Shown here in pieces: positions 41,773-50,344 of a stretch of DNA of 64,000 bases. The stretch lies in the NCBI RefSeq assembly GCF_900770955.1, contig NZ_CAAGLX010000013.1:62001-126000 (forward strand), written 5' to 3'. The translations under genes were made by a program, and so were the position numbers. Source of the DNA: an uncultured Phascolarctobacterium sp. Its GTDB lineage: Bacteria; Bacillota; Negativicutes; Acidaminococcales; Acidaminococcaceae. Position 1 is the stretch's first letter. Each line of letters begins with the position of its first letter. The notes beneath the pieces are model-generated. The model worked only from the letters and a program-made list of their open reading frames with translations, was not told the DNA's origin and ran no database searches.

Positions 41773-42678
41773 ATGCTATCGGTTCATGAACGGGCACAGC
41801 TTGTAGCTGCTGCCCGTTTATATTATGAAAGCAATCTGACGCAGGCGCAAATTGCACAACGCTTGAACGTGTCACGTCCATCTGTCAGCAAGATGCTGGC
41901 AAGAGCGCGTGAGCTGGGAATTGTGCATATTGAAATCCGGGCCGGAGATGAGGGAAAGGCGGATTTGCTGCAGCGTCTGCAATCTAAATATGCCTTGGCC
42001 GGTGGTTGTGTGCTTACAGAGGAACAGGACGTATTGACGCAGGCTATGCATTATCTTATGGCTGAAACCACGGCTGACAAGAGTCTGGCACTTGGCTGGG
42101 GTTATGCTTTGGGTGAAGTTGTACTGAAGGCTGCGGACTGCAGCAGCTATACGCAGGATGGTATGGTATATCCGCTGATTGGTACGGCGAATTTTCCTAA
42201 TAAGGGCTATCATCCGGATGAGCTGGTGAAAATATGGGCAAGCGCCTGTGGCAGAAGCTGTTATATGCTTGGCTGCAGTGCCTTTCCTGATTCCGAGGAG
42301 GAACGTGCCGAGCTGGAAAGCAGGTCGGTTTATCAGCAGCTTCTGCAGCAATGGCAGAGCTTGGATGCTGCTGTTGTTTCCATCTGCGGTTATCCTGCCG
42401 TGCCTGATGAAGCAACGGCAACCCGTTTCGGTGATGCGTTGGAACAGCAAAAGGCCGTAGGGAGCTTTTTGTCATATTATTATAATCAGCGCGGTGAATT
42501 CATCAGCGGTAATAATGATTACTGCATGCATATTCCGTTGGCGCAGCTACGCCGTTGCAAGAAGCTGATAGGCATAGGACTGAATGCCGGTAATAAGGCG
42601 TTACTGGGTGCTTTGGCAACAGGACTGTTTACGCACTTAATTATCAGCGAAGAGCAGGCTAAAGAGCTATTGAAATAA
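41773..42678 (+). CDS. SorC/LsrR-family transcriptional regulator
   Basis: A 301-residue SorC/DeoR-like regulator. The HTH is YYESNLTQAQIAQRLNVSRPSVSKML; the C-terminal sugar-phosphate-binding domain includes LALGWGYALGEV and KKLIGIGLNAGNKALLGAL. LsrR belongs to the same family and senses phospho-AI-2. The gene begins immediately after the VOC-like gene, so it is probably autoregulated with the operon. Confidence 0.87.
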   Translation: MLSVHERAQLVAAARLYYESNLTQAQIAQRLNVSRPSVSKMLARARELGIVHIEIRAGDEGKADLLQRLQSKYALAGGCVLTEEQDVLTQAMHYLMAETTADKSLALGWGYALGEVVLKAADCSSYTQDGMVYPLIGTANFPNKGYHPDELVKIWASACGRSCYMLGCSAFPDSEEERAELESRSVYQQLLQQWQSLDAAVVSICGYPAVPDEATATRFGDALEQQKAVGSFLSYYYNQRGEFISGNNDYCMHIPLAQLRRCKKLIGIGLNAGNKALLGALATGLFTHLIISEEQAKELLK

Positions 42679-42692
42679 CTGAATTTAAAAAT

Positions 42693-42730
42693 ACTGCTTC
42701 ACGCTATAGGTGTGAGGCAGTTTTCCTTTT
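42693..42730 (+). terminator. Terminator of the dha-like operon
   Basis: ACTGCTTCAC pairs with GTGAGGCAGT with one G-T pair, followed by TTTTCCTTTTT. Confidence 0.7.
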
Positions 42731-42882
42731 TACAGTAAAACTTGTAACTTTTTATACAGTAAAGGCACATTAAAATACTAAATAGAGAAAAAATTTCAAA
42801 AAACTTTACAAAGCAAATATAAAAGCATAAAATATCCCTAACTACTTTATATGAATTTTGTAGCATGGAAGGATGGTAGAAA

Positions 42883-43890
42883 ATGATTTCTCTCAAAAAC
42901 AACAAAATCAAAGCATTGGCAGCCGGCCTGATGCTGACCCTCGCCTTGGGGGCATTAGGCTGTGGCGGCGACAAAAAGGAAGCAGGTGCAAAGGCTGAAA
43001 AAGTCAATGTCGGCATTGTTCAGCTGGTTGAGCATGAGGCGCTCGATGCAGCCAACAAAGGCTTTGTTGACGGCCTGGCATCTAAGGGCTATAAGGAAGG
43101 TCAGAACATTACTTTTGACAAACAAAATGCTCAGGCTGACCAATCTAACCTGCAGAACATTGCTCATCGCTTTGTAAATAATAAGGTTGATTTGATTTGT
43201 GCTATTGCAACTCCTGCAGCACAGACTGTAGCCAATGTTACCAGCGATATTCCTATCGTTGCTACTGCGGTAACTGACTACAAAACCGCTAAGCTGGTTA
43301 AGGATAATGCTAAACCGGGTACTAATGTAACCGGTACAACTGATATGAACCCTGTTTCCGAGCAGCTGGATTTGCTGCTGAAGCTGGTTCCGAATGCTAA
43401 AACCATCGGCACAATTTATTGCTCCAGTGAGGTTAACTCCCAACTGCAGGTTGAGCTGCTGAAGAAGGCTGCAGCTGCTAAGGGAATTACCGTAAAGGAA
43501 GCTACTGTTTCTACTGTTAATGATATCCAACAGGCTGCCCGTAGCCTGGCAGGTGATGTACAGGCAGTATATGTTCCTACAGACAATGTATTGGCTTCCG
43601 CTATTCCTACTTTAATCAGTGTAACCGAGGAAGCAAAGCTGCCGGTTATCTGTGCTGAAGGCGGTATGGTAAGAGCCGGCGGCCTTGCAACTCTGGGCGT
43701 TGATTATTACAAGCTCGGCTTCCAAACCGGTGTGATGGCTGCCGACATTCTGAGCGGCAAGTCTAAACCGGCTGATATGGCTATTCAGGCACAAAAAGAA
43801 TTTAAGCCTACCATTAATCTTAAGGAAGCAGCTAAGATTGGCTTGAAGGTTCCTGAAGATTTGCTGAAGGGTGCAGAGGTTATTAAATAA
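42883..43890 (+). CDS. ABC importer substrate-binding lipoprotein (ABC_sub_bind family)
   Basis: A 335-residue lipoprotein with signal peptide and lipobox LGALGC (Cys27). The body is a two-lobed periplasmic-binding fold of the ABC_sub_bind/TrpX type: VNVGIVQLVEHEALDAANKG, IPIVATAVTDY, TGTTDMNPVSEQL and YVPTDNVL. Homologues import aromatic amino acids or other small ligands; no T-box or riboswitch was recognised upstream to settle it. AGGATGG precedes the ATG. Followed by an attenuator-like hairpin before the permease. Confidence 0.85.
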   Translation: MISLKNNKIKALAAGLMLTLALGALGCGGDKKEAGAKAEKVNVGIVQLVEHEALDAANKGFVDGLASKGYKEGQNITFDKQNAQADQSNLQNIAHRFVNNKVDLICAIATPAAQTVANVTSDIPIVATAVTDYKTAKLVKDNAKPGTNVTGTTDMNPVSEQLDLLLKLVPNAKTIGTIYCSSEVNSQLQVELLKKAAAAKGITVKEATVSTVNDIQQAARSLAGDVQAVYVPTDNVLASAIPTLISVTEEAKLPVICAEGGMVRAGGLATLGVDYYKLGFQTGVMAADILSGKSKPADMAIQAQKEFKPTINLKEAAKIGLKVPEDLLKGAEVIK

Positions 43891-43900
43891 TTAAAATTCG

Positions 43901-43932
43901 GAGCCTGCCGTTAAAAAAGCAGGCTCTTTTTT
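43901..43932 (+). terminator. Intra-operon terminator-like hairpin
   Basis: GAGCCTGC pairs with GCAGGCTC, followed by TTTTTT, between the binding protein and the permease. Such partial terminators give excess binding protein over the membrane subunits. Confidence 0.75.
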
Positions 43933-43960
43933 CGCTAAGAAGATTGGGAGGAATTGGGAA

Positions 43961-44845
43961 ATGATTAGTTTGCTGATACCTACAGTGGCACAGGGCTTGC
44001 TGTGGGCGTTGATGGCTATTGGTGTATATGTTACATTCCGAGTGCTGGATATTGCAGATTTGACGGTAGAAGGCAGCTTTCCGCTGGGCGCGGCAACTGC
44101 TGCTTCTATGATGGTGGCAGGCTTTGGGCCTTTGGCCGCACTTTTGGGTGCCTGCATTGCAGGTATGCTGGCTGGTATTATAACCGGCATTTTGCATACT
44201 AAAATGAAAATACCTGCTCTGTTGGCCGGTATTTTGACCATGATTGCTTTGTATTCTGTTAACCTGCGTATTATGGGCAAGGCTAACTTATCTCTGCTTG
44301 GTGTGGATACTACTTTTAAAATTGCCAAGTCTATGATGGACCTGTCAATGGCGCAGACAACGCTTGTTGTCGGCTTGGCTGTAACAGTTCTGGTGGGCTG
44401 CTTCATGTACTGGTTCTTTGGTACGCAGATTGGCGCTGCTATCCGTGCTACCGGCTTCAACCAGCAGATGATCCGCGCTCAGGGCGTAGATACCGATGTA
44501 ACGATTATCCTTGGCTTGCTTATCAGTAATGCTCTGGTTGCTGTTTCCGGTGCTCTGGTTGCGCAGTCCAACGGCTTTTCCGATGTCGGTATGGGTACCG
44601 GCACAATCGTTATCGGTCTGGCATCCGTTATTATCGGTGAGGTGCTTTTCGGTACACGCAGCTTTAAAAACTGCCTGATTTCCGTAGTTTTAGGCTCTAT
44701 TGTTTATCGTATTGTAATTGCAGTTGTACTGGCTATGGGTATGCCGCCAAACGATCTGAAGCTCTTTACCTCAGTGCTGGTAGCAATTGCTTTGTCCATG
44801 CCGCTGATTAAAAGTAAATTTGGTGCCAGAAAGGCGGTGCGTTAA
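43961..44845 (+). CDS. ABC importer permease
   Basis: A 294-residue permease of the BPD_transp_2 type with about eight to nine helices (MISLLIPTVAQGLLWALMAI; ALLGACIAGMLAGIITGIL) and the coupling segment GAAIRATGFNQQMIRAQGVD. Partner of the binding protein upstream and the ATPase that begins immediately after its stop. Confidence 0.88.
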   Translation: MISLLIPTVAQGLLWALMAIGVYVTFRVLDIADLTVEGSFPLGAATAASMMVAGFGPLAALLGACIAGMLAGIITGILHTKMKIPALLAGILTMIALYSVNLRIMGKANLSLLGVDTTFKIAKSMMDLSMAQTTLVVGLAVTVLVGCFMYWFFGTQIGAAIRATGFNQQMIRAQGVDTDVTIILGLLISNALVAVSGALVAQSNGFSDVGMGTGTIVIGLASVIIGEVLFGTRSFKNCLISVVLGSIVYRIVIAVVLAMGMPPNDLKLFTSVLVAIALSMPLIKSKFGARKAVR

Positions 44846-45640
44846 ATGCTGCATGTAGAACACGTTTCCAAAACATTTTTCCCGGGAACTATTAATGAAA
44901 AAAAGGCTCTGCAGGATTTATCTCTGCATCTGGAGCCCGGTGATTTTGCTACAGTTATCGGCGGTAACGGTGCCGGCAAATCTACTACGCTGAATGCGAT
45001 TGCCGGTGTATTCCCGATAGATAAGGGCAAGATTATTATTGACGGTGAGGATATTACCAAAAAGCCGGAGCATAAGCGTGCCAAATATATCGGCCGTGTA
45101 TTCCAGGACCCGATGCTGGGAACTGCTGCCGGTATGATGATAGAAGAAAATCTTTCTCTGGCGGCTCGTCGCGGCGAAACTCCCGGCTTGGGCTGGAGCC
45201 TTTCCAGCGATCAGCATGACCGCTTTTATGAACTGCTGAAGGAGCTTGATTTAGGTCTGGAGGACAGAATGACTGCTAAGGTCGGCCTTTTGAGCGGTGG
45301 TCAGCGTCAGGCACTTACCTTGCTGATGGCAACGCTGAAAAAACCGAAGCTGCTGCTTTTGGACGAGCATACGGCAGCACTTGACCCGAAGACAGCGGCG
45401 AAGGTGCTGGCACTTACGGAAAAAATCGTAACCCGTGATCAGCTGACAACGCTGATGATTACCCATAATATGCGCGATGCTTTGCGTTACGGCAACAGAC
45501 TGATTATGCTGCATAACGGCAGAGTAATTATCGACGTTAAGGGAGAAGAAAAGCAGCATTTGCAGATAGCCGATTTGCTGGATATGTTTGAAAAGGCAAG
45601 CGGCTCCGAGATGGCAAGTGACCGGTTGCTGCTTGGCTGA
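44846..45640 (+). CDS. ABC importer ATPase
   Basis: A 264-residue ABC ATPase: Walker A GGNGAGKST, Q-loop FQDPMLG, signature LSGGQRQAL, Walker B LLLLDEHTAALDP, switch His in MITHNMRDA. Third gene of the ABC_sub_bind importer. A noncoding stretch of 239 bases follows in which nothing else was seen. Confidence 0.9.
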   Translation: MLHVEHVSKTFFPGTINEKKALQDLSLHLEPGDFATVIGGNGAGKSTTLNAIAGVFPIDKGKIIIDGEDITKKPEHKRAKYIGRVFQDPMLGTAAGMMIEENLSLAARRGETPGLGWSLSSDQHDRFYELLKELDLGLEDRMTAKVGLLSGGQRQALTLLMATLKKPKLLLLDEHTAALDPKTAAKVLALTEKIVTRDQLTTLMITHNMRDALRYGNRLIMLHNGRVIIDVKGEEKQHLQIADLLDMFEKASGSEMASDRLLLG

Positions 45641-45879
45641 TAGCCTAAAATTCTTGGGGGTAGACATAAGTTTACGATAGGTAAACAAGAGTACCATAAA
45701 AAAAGAATTTTAGCATTTCACTAGAAATTTAATAGCTTCATAACTAAAATATAGAGGAAAGTAAATAAAATATACGAAAAAACTCTTGCGAAATCTGAAA
45801 AACGTGGTAAACTTTAAATAAGTGCTTTATTAGTTTAAAAAAATTTGTTGCAAGTAAACCGAAAGGCGGTGCTAGGAAA

Positions 45880-46173
45880 TTGCAAGAGGAAATTAAACTT
45901 ATTGGTCGCAGAATCCGTTTGCTGCGTACCGCAAAAAATCTGACACAAACAGGGTTGGCAAAGGAGATGGGGATTTCCCAGACACACCTGTGTAATATAG
46001 AGTGTGGCCGTGTTCCTGTAACTCTGCCCAATCTGCTTAAGCTGCATAGCTTATTAGAGTGCAACATGAGCAGTTTCTTTGTTGATTTAGATGAACAGGC
46101 TGATGCCAAAGATAAAGATATCAGCTTGGAAGAAGTTCTGCAAATTGTAAAGTTGTTAAAACAAAAAGGTTAA
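45880..46173 (+). CDS. XRE-family regulator (short)
   Basis: A 97-residue protein read from TTG 45880, with AAAGGCGGT and TAGGAAA upstream. Almost the whole length is HTH_XRE (IGRRIRLLRTAKNLTQTGLA, SQTHLCNIECGRVPVTLPN), with a short acidic-basic tail. It shares architecture with the regulator at 25678. Single gene with its own terminator. Confidence 0.78.
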   Translation: MQEEIKLIGRRIRLLRTAKNLTQTGLAKEMGISQTHLCNIECGRVPVTLPNLLKLHSLLECNMSSFFVDLDEQADAKDKDISLEEVLQIVKLLKQKG

Positions 46174-46209
46174 GCACTTCTGCTTTACGAGGAGAGAGAG
46201 AATTTTAAA

Positions 46210-46255
46210 TAGCCGGTGCAAGGGGAGTGAGAGTTCCTTGCACCGGCTATTTTTT
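46210..46255 (+). terminator. Terminator after the short XRE gene
   Basis: TAGCCGGTGCAAGG and CCTTGCACCGGCTA form a 14-bp perfect stem around 12 bases, followed by TTTTTT. Confidence 0.9.
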
Positions 46256-46380
46256 ATGTGGCTTAAAGGTGTTGGATAGCTTTGCTTACTATGTAATCTG
46301 CTTTGTGCTATAATTAAAAATAGCAGGAAAGAAATTCTATAGCATACTATTATAAAGCGTTTGTTGATAGGAGAATAATT

Positions 46381-47586
46381 ATGGCTACAGTAAAAACACA
46401 GGCGCACTGCCTGCTGGCCGGTGCAGCAGCTGCCGCTGTCTGCGCCTGGCCTTGGGCGCAGGGCAGTTTGGCGGCTGATTTTATACATCATACGGCATTG
46501 GCTGCGACGATTGGCGGCTTGGCAGATTGGTGGGGTGTGACGGCCCTGTTTAAGCGTCCGCTCGGTATCAATGCGCCCGGCACGGATGTACTGCGCAATA
46601 ATTATGAGCGCCTAACAACAGGTTTGGCGGATTTTGTGAGCAATGACCTGCTGACGGCGGAAAATGTTATGCAGGCTGTCGGCAGGGAAAATTTTGCCAA
46701 GCTGCTGTTGGCACATTTTGCGCAGCAGCAGAATGTGGAGCGCCTGTGGCAGACGGTGCGTCCGTTGGCGCAGCATGCGCTGCGCTCACTCAATACAAGG
46801 CAGGCCGAACAGCTTTTGCTTTCGGAGCTGCCTAAATATATTGCCAGCCTGCGTATTCCGGAGATTCTGGCGGACGCGCTGCAGAAGGCTGTGGCCAACG
46901 GCAGCTTTAACGGTATTTGGCAGCTGCTGACGCAGGAGGCCAAGCAGATTCTGCATAAGCCGGAATTTACCGCTTTGCTGGAAGGCCTGACGCAGATGGC
47001 GGAGGAAGAATATAATAAGGACAGTCTGTTGCGCAATTTATTTGTGAGCGGGCAGGCAGCTAAGCTGGCACCGCTTTTTGTACAGGAGCTGGAAAAGGCT
47101 TTGGATGCCTTATCTGATCCTGACAGTGAGCTGCGGCGGCAGGTTGATAACTGGCTGTTGGTACGCATGGAGGATTATCGTCATGATATTGCTTTTGCGG
47201 ACTGGCTCAACAGCAAGCTGTCACAGCTGGCAACAGCGAAGGCACTGGCTTTTAAGGAGCTGCTGCAAACGCAGGACGTAGATATTTTATTGACTCTAAT
47301 GCAAAAGAGGCTGCAGCTGCTGGCTGACAGCGAGACGGAGCAGAGCAGGCTGGACAGCGCATTGAAGGAGCTGCTGCTGCAGGCCTTGGCAATGCAGCAT
47401 GATACGGTATATGATTTGGTTTTGGCTAAGCTGCAGAGCTATGATAGAGATACGCTAATTGCGAAGATGGAGCAGCGCGTGGGCGATGATTTGCAAAATA
47501 TCCGCAAGAGCGGCACCTGTATCGGCGGTTTGATGGGAGCGGTGCTGTTTATTATTGCGACGTTGGCAGAAAGGCTGGTGGGGTAG
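46381..47586 (+). CDS. DUF445-family membrane protein (first of two)
   Basis: A 401-residue YheB/DUF445-type protein. Helices are at the N-terminus (CLLAGAAAAAVCAWPWA) and the C-terminus (GGLMGAVLFIIATLAERLVG). The conserved motif GGLADWWGVTALFKRPLG follows the first helix; the middle is a long all-helical amphipathic region. Function of the family is unknown. It ends 1 base before the second copy. Confidence 0.85.
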   Translation: MATVKTQAHCLLAGAAAAAVCAWPWAQGSLAADFIHHTALAATIGGLADWWGVTALFKRPLGINAPGTDVLRNNYERLTTGLADFVSNDLLTAENVMQAVGRENFAKLLLAHFAQQQNVERLWQTVRPLAQHALRSLNTRQAEQLLLSELPKYIASLRIPEILADALQKAVANGSFNGIWQLLTQEAKQILHKPEFTALLEGLTQMAEEEYNKDSLLRNLFVSGQAAKLAPLFVQELEKALDALSDPDSELRRQVDNWLLVRMEDYRHDIAFADWLNSKLSQLATAKALAFKELLQTQDVDILLTLMQKRLQLLADSETEQSRLDSALKELLLQALAMQHDTVYDLVLAKLQSYDRDTLIAKMEQRVGDDLQNIRKSGTCIGGLMGAVLFIIATLAERLVG

Positions 47587-47587
47587 G

Positions 47588-48925
47588 ATGGATAGCCTGA
47601 AAAAACATTGGACATATGCAGACAGCGCTTTTCTTGCTTCCGGTGCAATCTATCTGCTTTTCTTATATCTCAGGCTGCATTATGCCGGGCTGTACATGGG
47701 GCACTTCGGTGAGCTTAAGTGGGATTGGCTGATTTTGGGCTACTATATGGCGGAAGCGGCGTTGATTGGCAGCTTTGCGGATTGGTTTGCCGTGACTGCT
47801 GTGTTTAAGGTGCCTTGGATATGCCGTCTGCTACCGTTTATGGCTAAGCATACGGCGATTTTGCCGCGTAGCAGAGAGGGTTTTGTGCGTGGCTGCGGTC
47901 AAATGGTACAGCAGGAGTTTTTGACGAAAAAGGCCTTGCTGCTGCAAAAAAAGCAGCTGGTAATTCTGGATAAATTTATAGTTTATCTGGAAAAGCCGGA
48001 GAACAAGGCGCGTTTGCAGGGGTTGCTGACCAATTTTGCCGAAGGCGTTCTGCATAAGCTTGATACGCAGGCTTTAAGCAGGCAGCTTGAGGGTAAAATA
48101 AAAACAGCCTTGGCTGACGTAGAAGCCAACGAACAGCTTGATAAGCTGTTTAAAGCCCTGGCTGCACAGCGTAGGGATGAGCAATGCTACGAATGGCTGC
48201 TGCAGCAGCTGGTTGCGCTGGCGGAATCTTCTGCTATCAGAGAGCGTGTTCGCCGAGAGCTGCAAAAGCAGGTGGAAAAGCGTGGCAGCGAAGGCTTGTG
48301 GAGCAGTATTAAGCTATGGGCTGCCAAAAAGCTGGATGTTGTTAATGTTGATGATGCAACAGATGCCATCTGCCGTGCCTTAGTGGGAACTGCTCACCGT
48401 TTGCAGGATGATGAGCAGTGGCGCTCCTGGCTGTATGCACAGCTGCAGCGTGTTGCAGGCAGTGTTTACGGTACGCGAGCGTGGTGTGAACTGGTGCAGT
48501 CACTGCAGAATCGTGCTTTGCATGATATTTCTCTGCAGTCTGCCTTGAAGCAGCTTTTGGATAATATGATTAAGGCTCTGTGCCGTCCGCTGGCGCAGGA
48601 AGGCGGTGCGGTAATGCAGCCGACGATTTTGCTGCAGGCTGTGCAAGAGGCATTGGAAACTATTGAAACGGATTTACGTTCCGACGCACAGTTTAAGGCT
48701 AAGGCAGAGGCGTATCTGCAGCATATACTTGGCTTAGGTCTGTTGCAGGCTCAGACGATGCTGGGCGATATTGTGGAGCGTATTTTGCAGGCAATGGCCG
48801 ATGAACGTTTGACGGAGATGGTGCGCAGTAAGGTTAATACCGATATGCAGCGTATTCGCCTTAACGGTACGGTTATGGGTGCCTTTTTGGGAGCCATTTT
48901 CTATCTGTTGAAATGTGCATGGTAG
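47588..48925 (+). CDS. DUF445-family membrane protein (second of two)
   Basis: A 445-residue paralogue of the preceding gene with the same layout: N-terminal helices, the motif IGSFADWFAVTAVFKVPW, a long helical middle and a C-terminal helix (GTVMGAFLGAIFYLLKCAW). ATG 47588 lies just after the previous stop; an upstream frame extension inside the first gene lacks an RBS. The pair is cotranscribed and probably forms one hetero-assembly. Confidence 0.85.
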   Translation: MDSLKKHWTYADSAFLASGAIYLLFLYLRLHYAGLYMGHFGELKWDWLILGYYMAEAALIGSFADWFAVTAVFKVPWICRLLPFMAKHTAILPRSREGFVRGCGQMVQQEFLTKKALLLQKKQLVILDKFIVYLEKPENKARLQGLLTNFAEGVLHKLDTQALSRQLEGKIKTALADVEANEQLDKLFKALAAQRRDEQCYEWLLQQLVALAESSAIRERVRRELQKQVEKRGSEGLWSSIKLWAAKKLDVVNVDDATDAICRALVGTAHRLQDDEQWRSWLYAQLQRVAGSVYGTRAWCELVQSLQNRALHDISLQSALKQLLDNMIKALCRPLAQEGGAVMQPTILLQAVQEALETIETDLRSDAQFKAKAEAYLQHILGLGLLQAQTMLGDIVERILQAMADERLTEMVRSKVNTDMQRIRLNGTVMGAFLGAIFYLLKCAW

Positions 48926-48976
48926 GGAAGGTCATCGATAAAGCACCGTATGCATTGTCATTTTCAATACAACCTA

Positions 48977-49022
48977 AAAGTCTGATGATAAGCACTAAAT
49001 GCATTATCATCAGACTTTTTTA
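48977..49022 (+). terminator. Terminator after the DUF445 pair
   Basis: AAGTCTGATGATAA pairs perfectly with TTATCATCAGACTT around 12 bases, then T-run. Confidence 0.9.
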
Positions 49023-49034
49023 TGTGAGCACAAA

Positions 49035-49066
49035 CAAAAAAAGCTCCAAGCCAAAGGCTTGAAGCT
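49035..49066 (-). terminator. Terminator of tRNA-Gly
   Basis: On the minus strand AGCTTCAAGCC pairs with GGCTTGGAGCT around 3 bases and runs into a T-tract. Confidence 0.8.
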
Positions 49067-49078
49067 GATAAGCATAAA

Positions 49079-49153
49079 TGGAGCGGGTAACGAGAATCGA
49101 ACTCGCGACACTCAGCTTGGGAAGCTGATGTTCTACCGCTGAACTATACCCGC
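49079..49153 (-). tRNA. tRNA-Gly (anticodon CCC)
   Basis: On the minus strand a 75-base cloverleaf beginning GCGGGTATAGTTCAGC and ending in CCA. The stem TCAGC/GCTGA encloses TTCCCAA, so the anticodon is CCC. Confidence 0.93.
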
Positions 49154-49397
49154 AGATAAAAATATCATAACGCTATTATATACTATAACAGGTAAAGTTG
49201 CAAGTATGAGGCAGTGCCGAGAGATTTGCAACGAGCAATTGTAGTTGTCAGAAAAACTTTAAAATTTTTTCGAGAATACTGTATACAAAATACAAAAAAG
49301 TGCTATAATAGATAGCAGATGAGGGAAAAACCCCACAGGATGTAAAAATACAGCATCAAAAAAAATAAAAAGTGCGAATGCATGGAGGTGAGTTACT

Positions 49398-49466
49398 ATG
49401 TTTAGTGCCGCTGGTGTTAGCTTAGTTTTCTTAGGCGTCCTGACTGTTATGTGCATTTTTGAATAA
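49398..49466 (+). CDS. 22-residue hydrophobic small protein
   Basis: ATG to TAA encodes a single hydrophobic helix of 22 residues, beginning MFSAAGVSLVFLGVLT and ending in CIFE. A near-ideal GGAGGTGAG lies 8 bases upstream. A TATAAT at 49304-49309 is about 90 bases ahead, and a strong terminator follows at 49479. With its own apparent promoter, RBS and terminator it looks like an independent small-protein gene. No family recognised. Confidence 0.6.
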   Translation: MFSAAGVSLVFLGVLTVMCIFE

Positions 49467-49478
49467 TTGTAATGAGGG

Positions 49479-49525
49479 AACGCCTCTGACCACGCTTTGA
49501 GCTGTGGGCAGAGGCGTTTTTATTT
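49479..49525 (+). terminator. Terminator after the small-protein gene
   Basis: AACGCCTCTG pairs with CAGAGGCGTT, with an inner CCAC/GTGG, followed by TTTATTTT. Confidence 0.85.
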
Positions 49526-49545
49526 TGCTTGTAATTCTGTTTTTG

Positions 49546-50301
49546 TTAAGCTAATCCCTTGCGGTGGCTGTCATCCCAGCCTACCAGGTCCTTAATAACC
49601 TCGGAGGCAATAATCAATCCTGCTACCGAAGGTGTGAAGGCATTGCTGCCGGGCAGCGCACGGCGTTTGGGTGCTTCGGCGTGACATTCGCTTTCTGTTT
49701 CCTCGTTTATAGGTAAAAGCGGCAGCTCCTGTGAATAAACAACCTTTAGTTTTTTTATGTTGTTTTTCTTCATGGCCTGGCGCATAACACGTGCCAAGGG
49801 GTCAACCTTGGTTTTATAGATATCTGCTACCTCAAACATGGCAGGATTAACCTTGTTGCCTGCTCCCATGCTGCTGATAACCGGTACGCCTGCTGCCTTG
49901 GCTGCAAGTACGATAGCAATTTTGGCTGCCACGGTATCTACGGCATCGACAACGTAATCATATTGCGAGAAATCAAATTCGTGCTGATTTTCCGGCAAAA
50001 AGAAGCATTGGCGGCAATTTACTTTGGCATCGGGGTTGATACTCGCAATACGTTTGGCCATGACTTCAACCTTAGGTTGGCCGATAGTATCGTGGGTTGC
50101 GATAATCTGGCGGTTAAGATTGGTGAGGGCCACGGTGTCATTGTCAATGAGGTCAAAGCTGCCGACACCGCTGCGGGCGAGTGCTTCGACTGTATAGCCG
50201 CCTACGCCGCCGATACCGAAAACAGCGACGTGAGCATTCTGCAGACGCGTAATTGCTTCGCTGCCGAAGAGCAGCTCTGTACGTGAAAATTGGTTAAGCA
50301 T
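49546..50301 (-). CDS. tcdA: tRNA threonylcarbamoyladenosine dehydratase (TcdA/CsdL-like)
   Basis: A 251-residue ThiF/E1-like adenylating enzyme that cyclises t6A37 of ANN-decoding tRNAs. It begins FSRTELLFGSEAI; nucleotide binding is by GIGGVGGYTVEALARSG and DNDTVALTNLNRQ; the family end EVIKDLVGW is present. A loop carrying SECHAEAPKRRALPGS replaces zinc cysteines of other E1-like proteins, as in TcdA. A separate gene on the minus strand. Confidence 0.88.
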   Translation of the reverse strand: MLNQFSRTELLFGSEAITRLQNAHVAVFGIGGVGGYTVEALARSGVGSFDLIDNDTVALTNLNRQIIATHDTIGQPKVEVMAKRIASINPDAKVNCRQCFFLPENQHEFDFSQYDYVVDAVDTVAAKIAIVLAAKAAGVPVISSMGAGNKVNPAMFEVADIYKTKVDPLARVMRQAMKKNNIKKLKVVYSQELPLLPINEETESECHAEAPKRRALPGSNAFTPSVAGLIIASEVIKDLVGWDDSHRKGLA

Positions 50302-50344
50302 ATATATCTCCTTGCATGGTATTGTTTTTTGGTATAGCGGCAGC

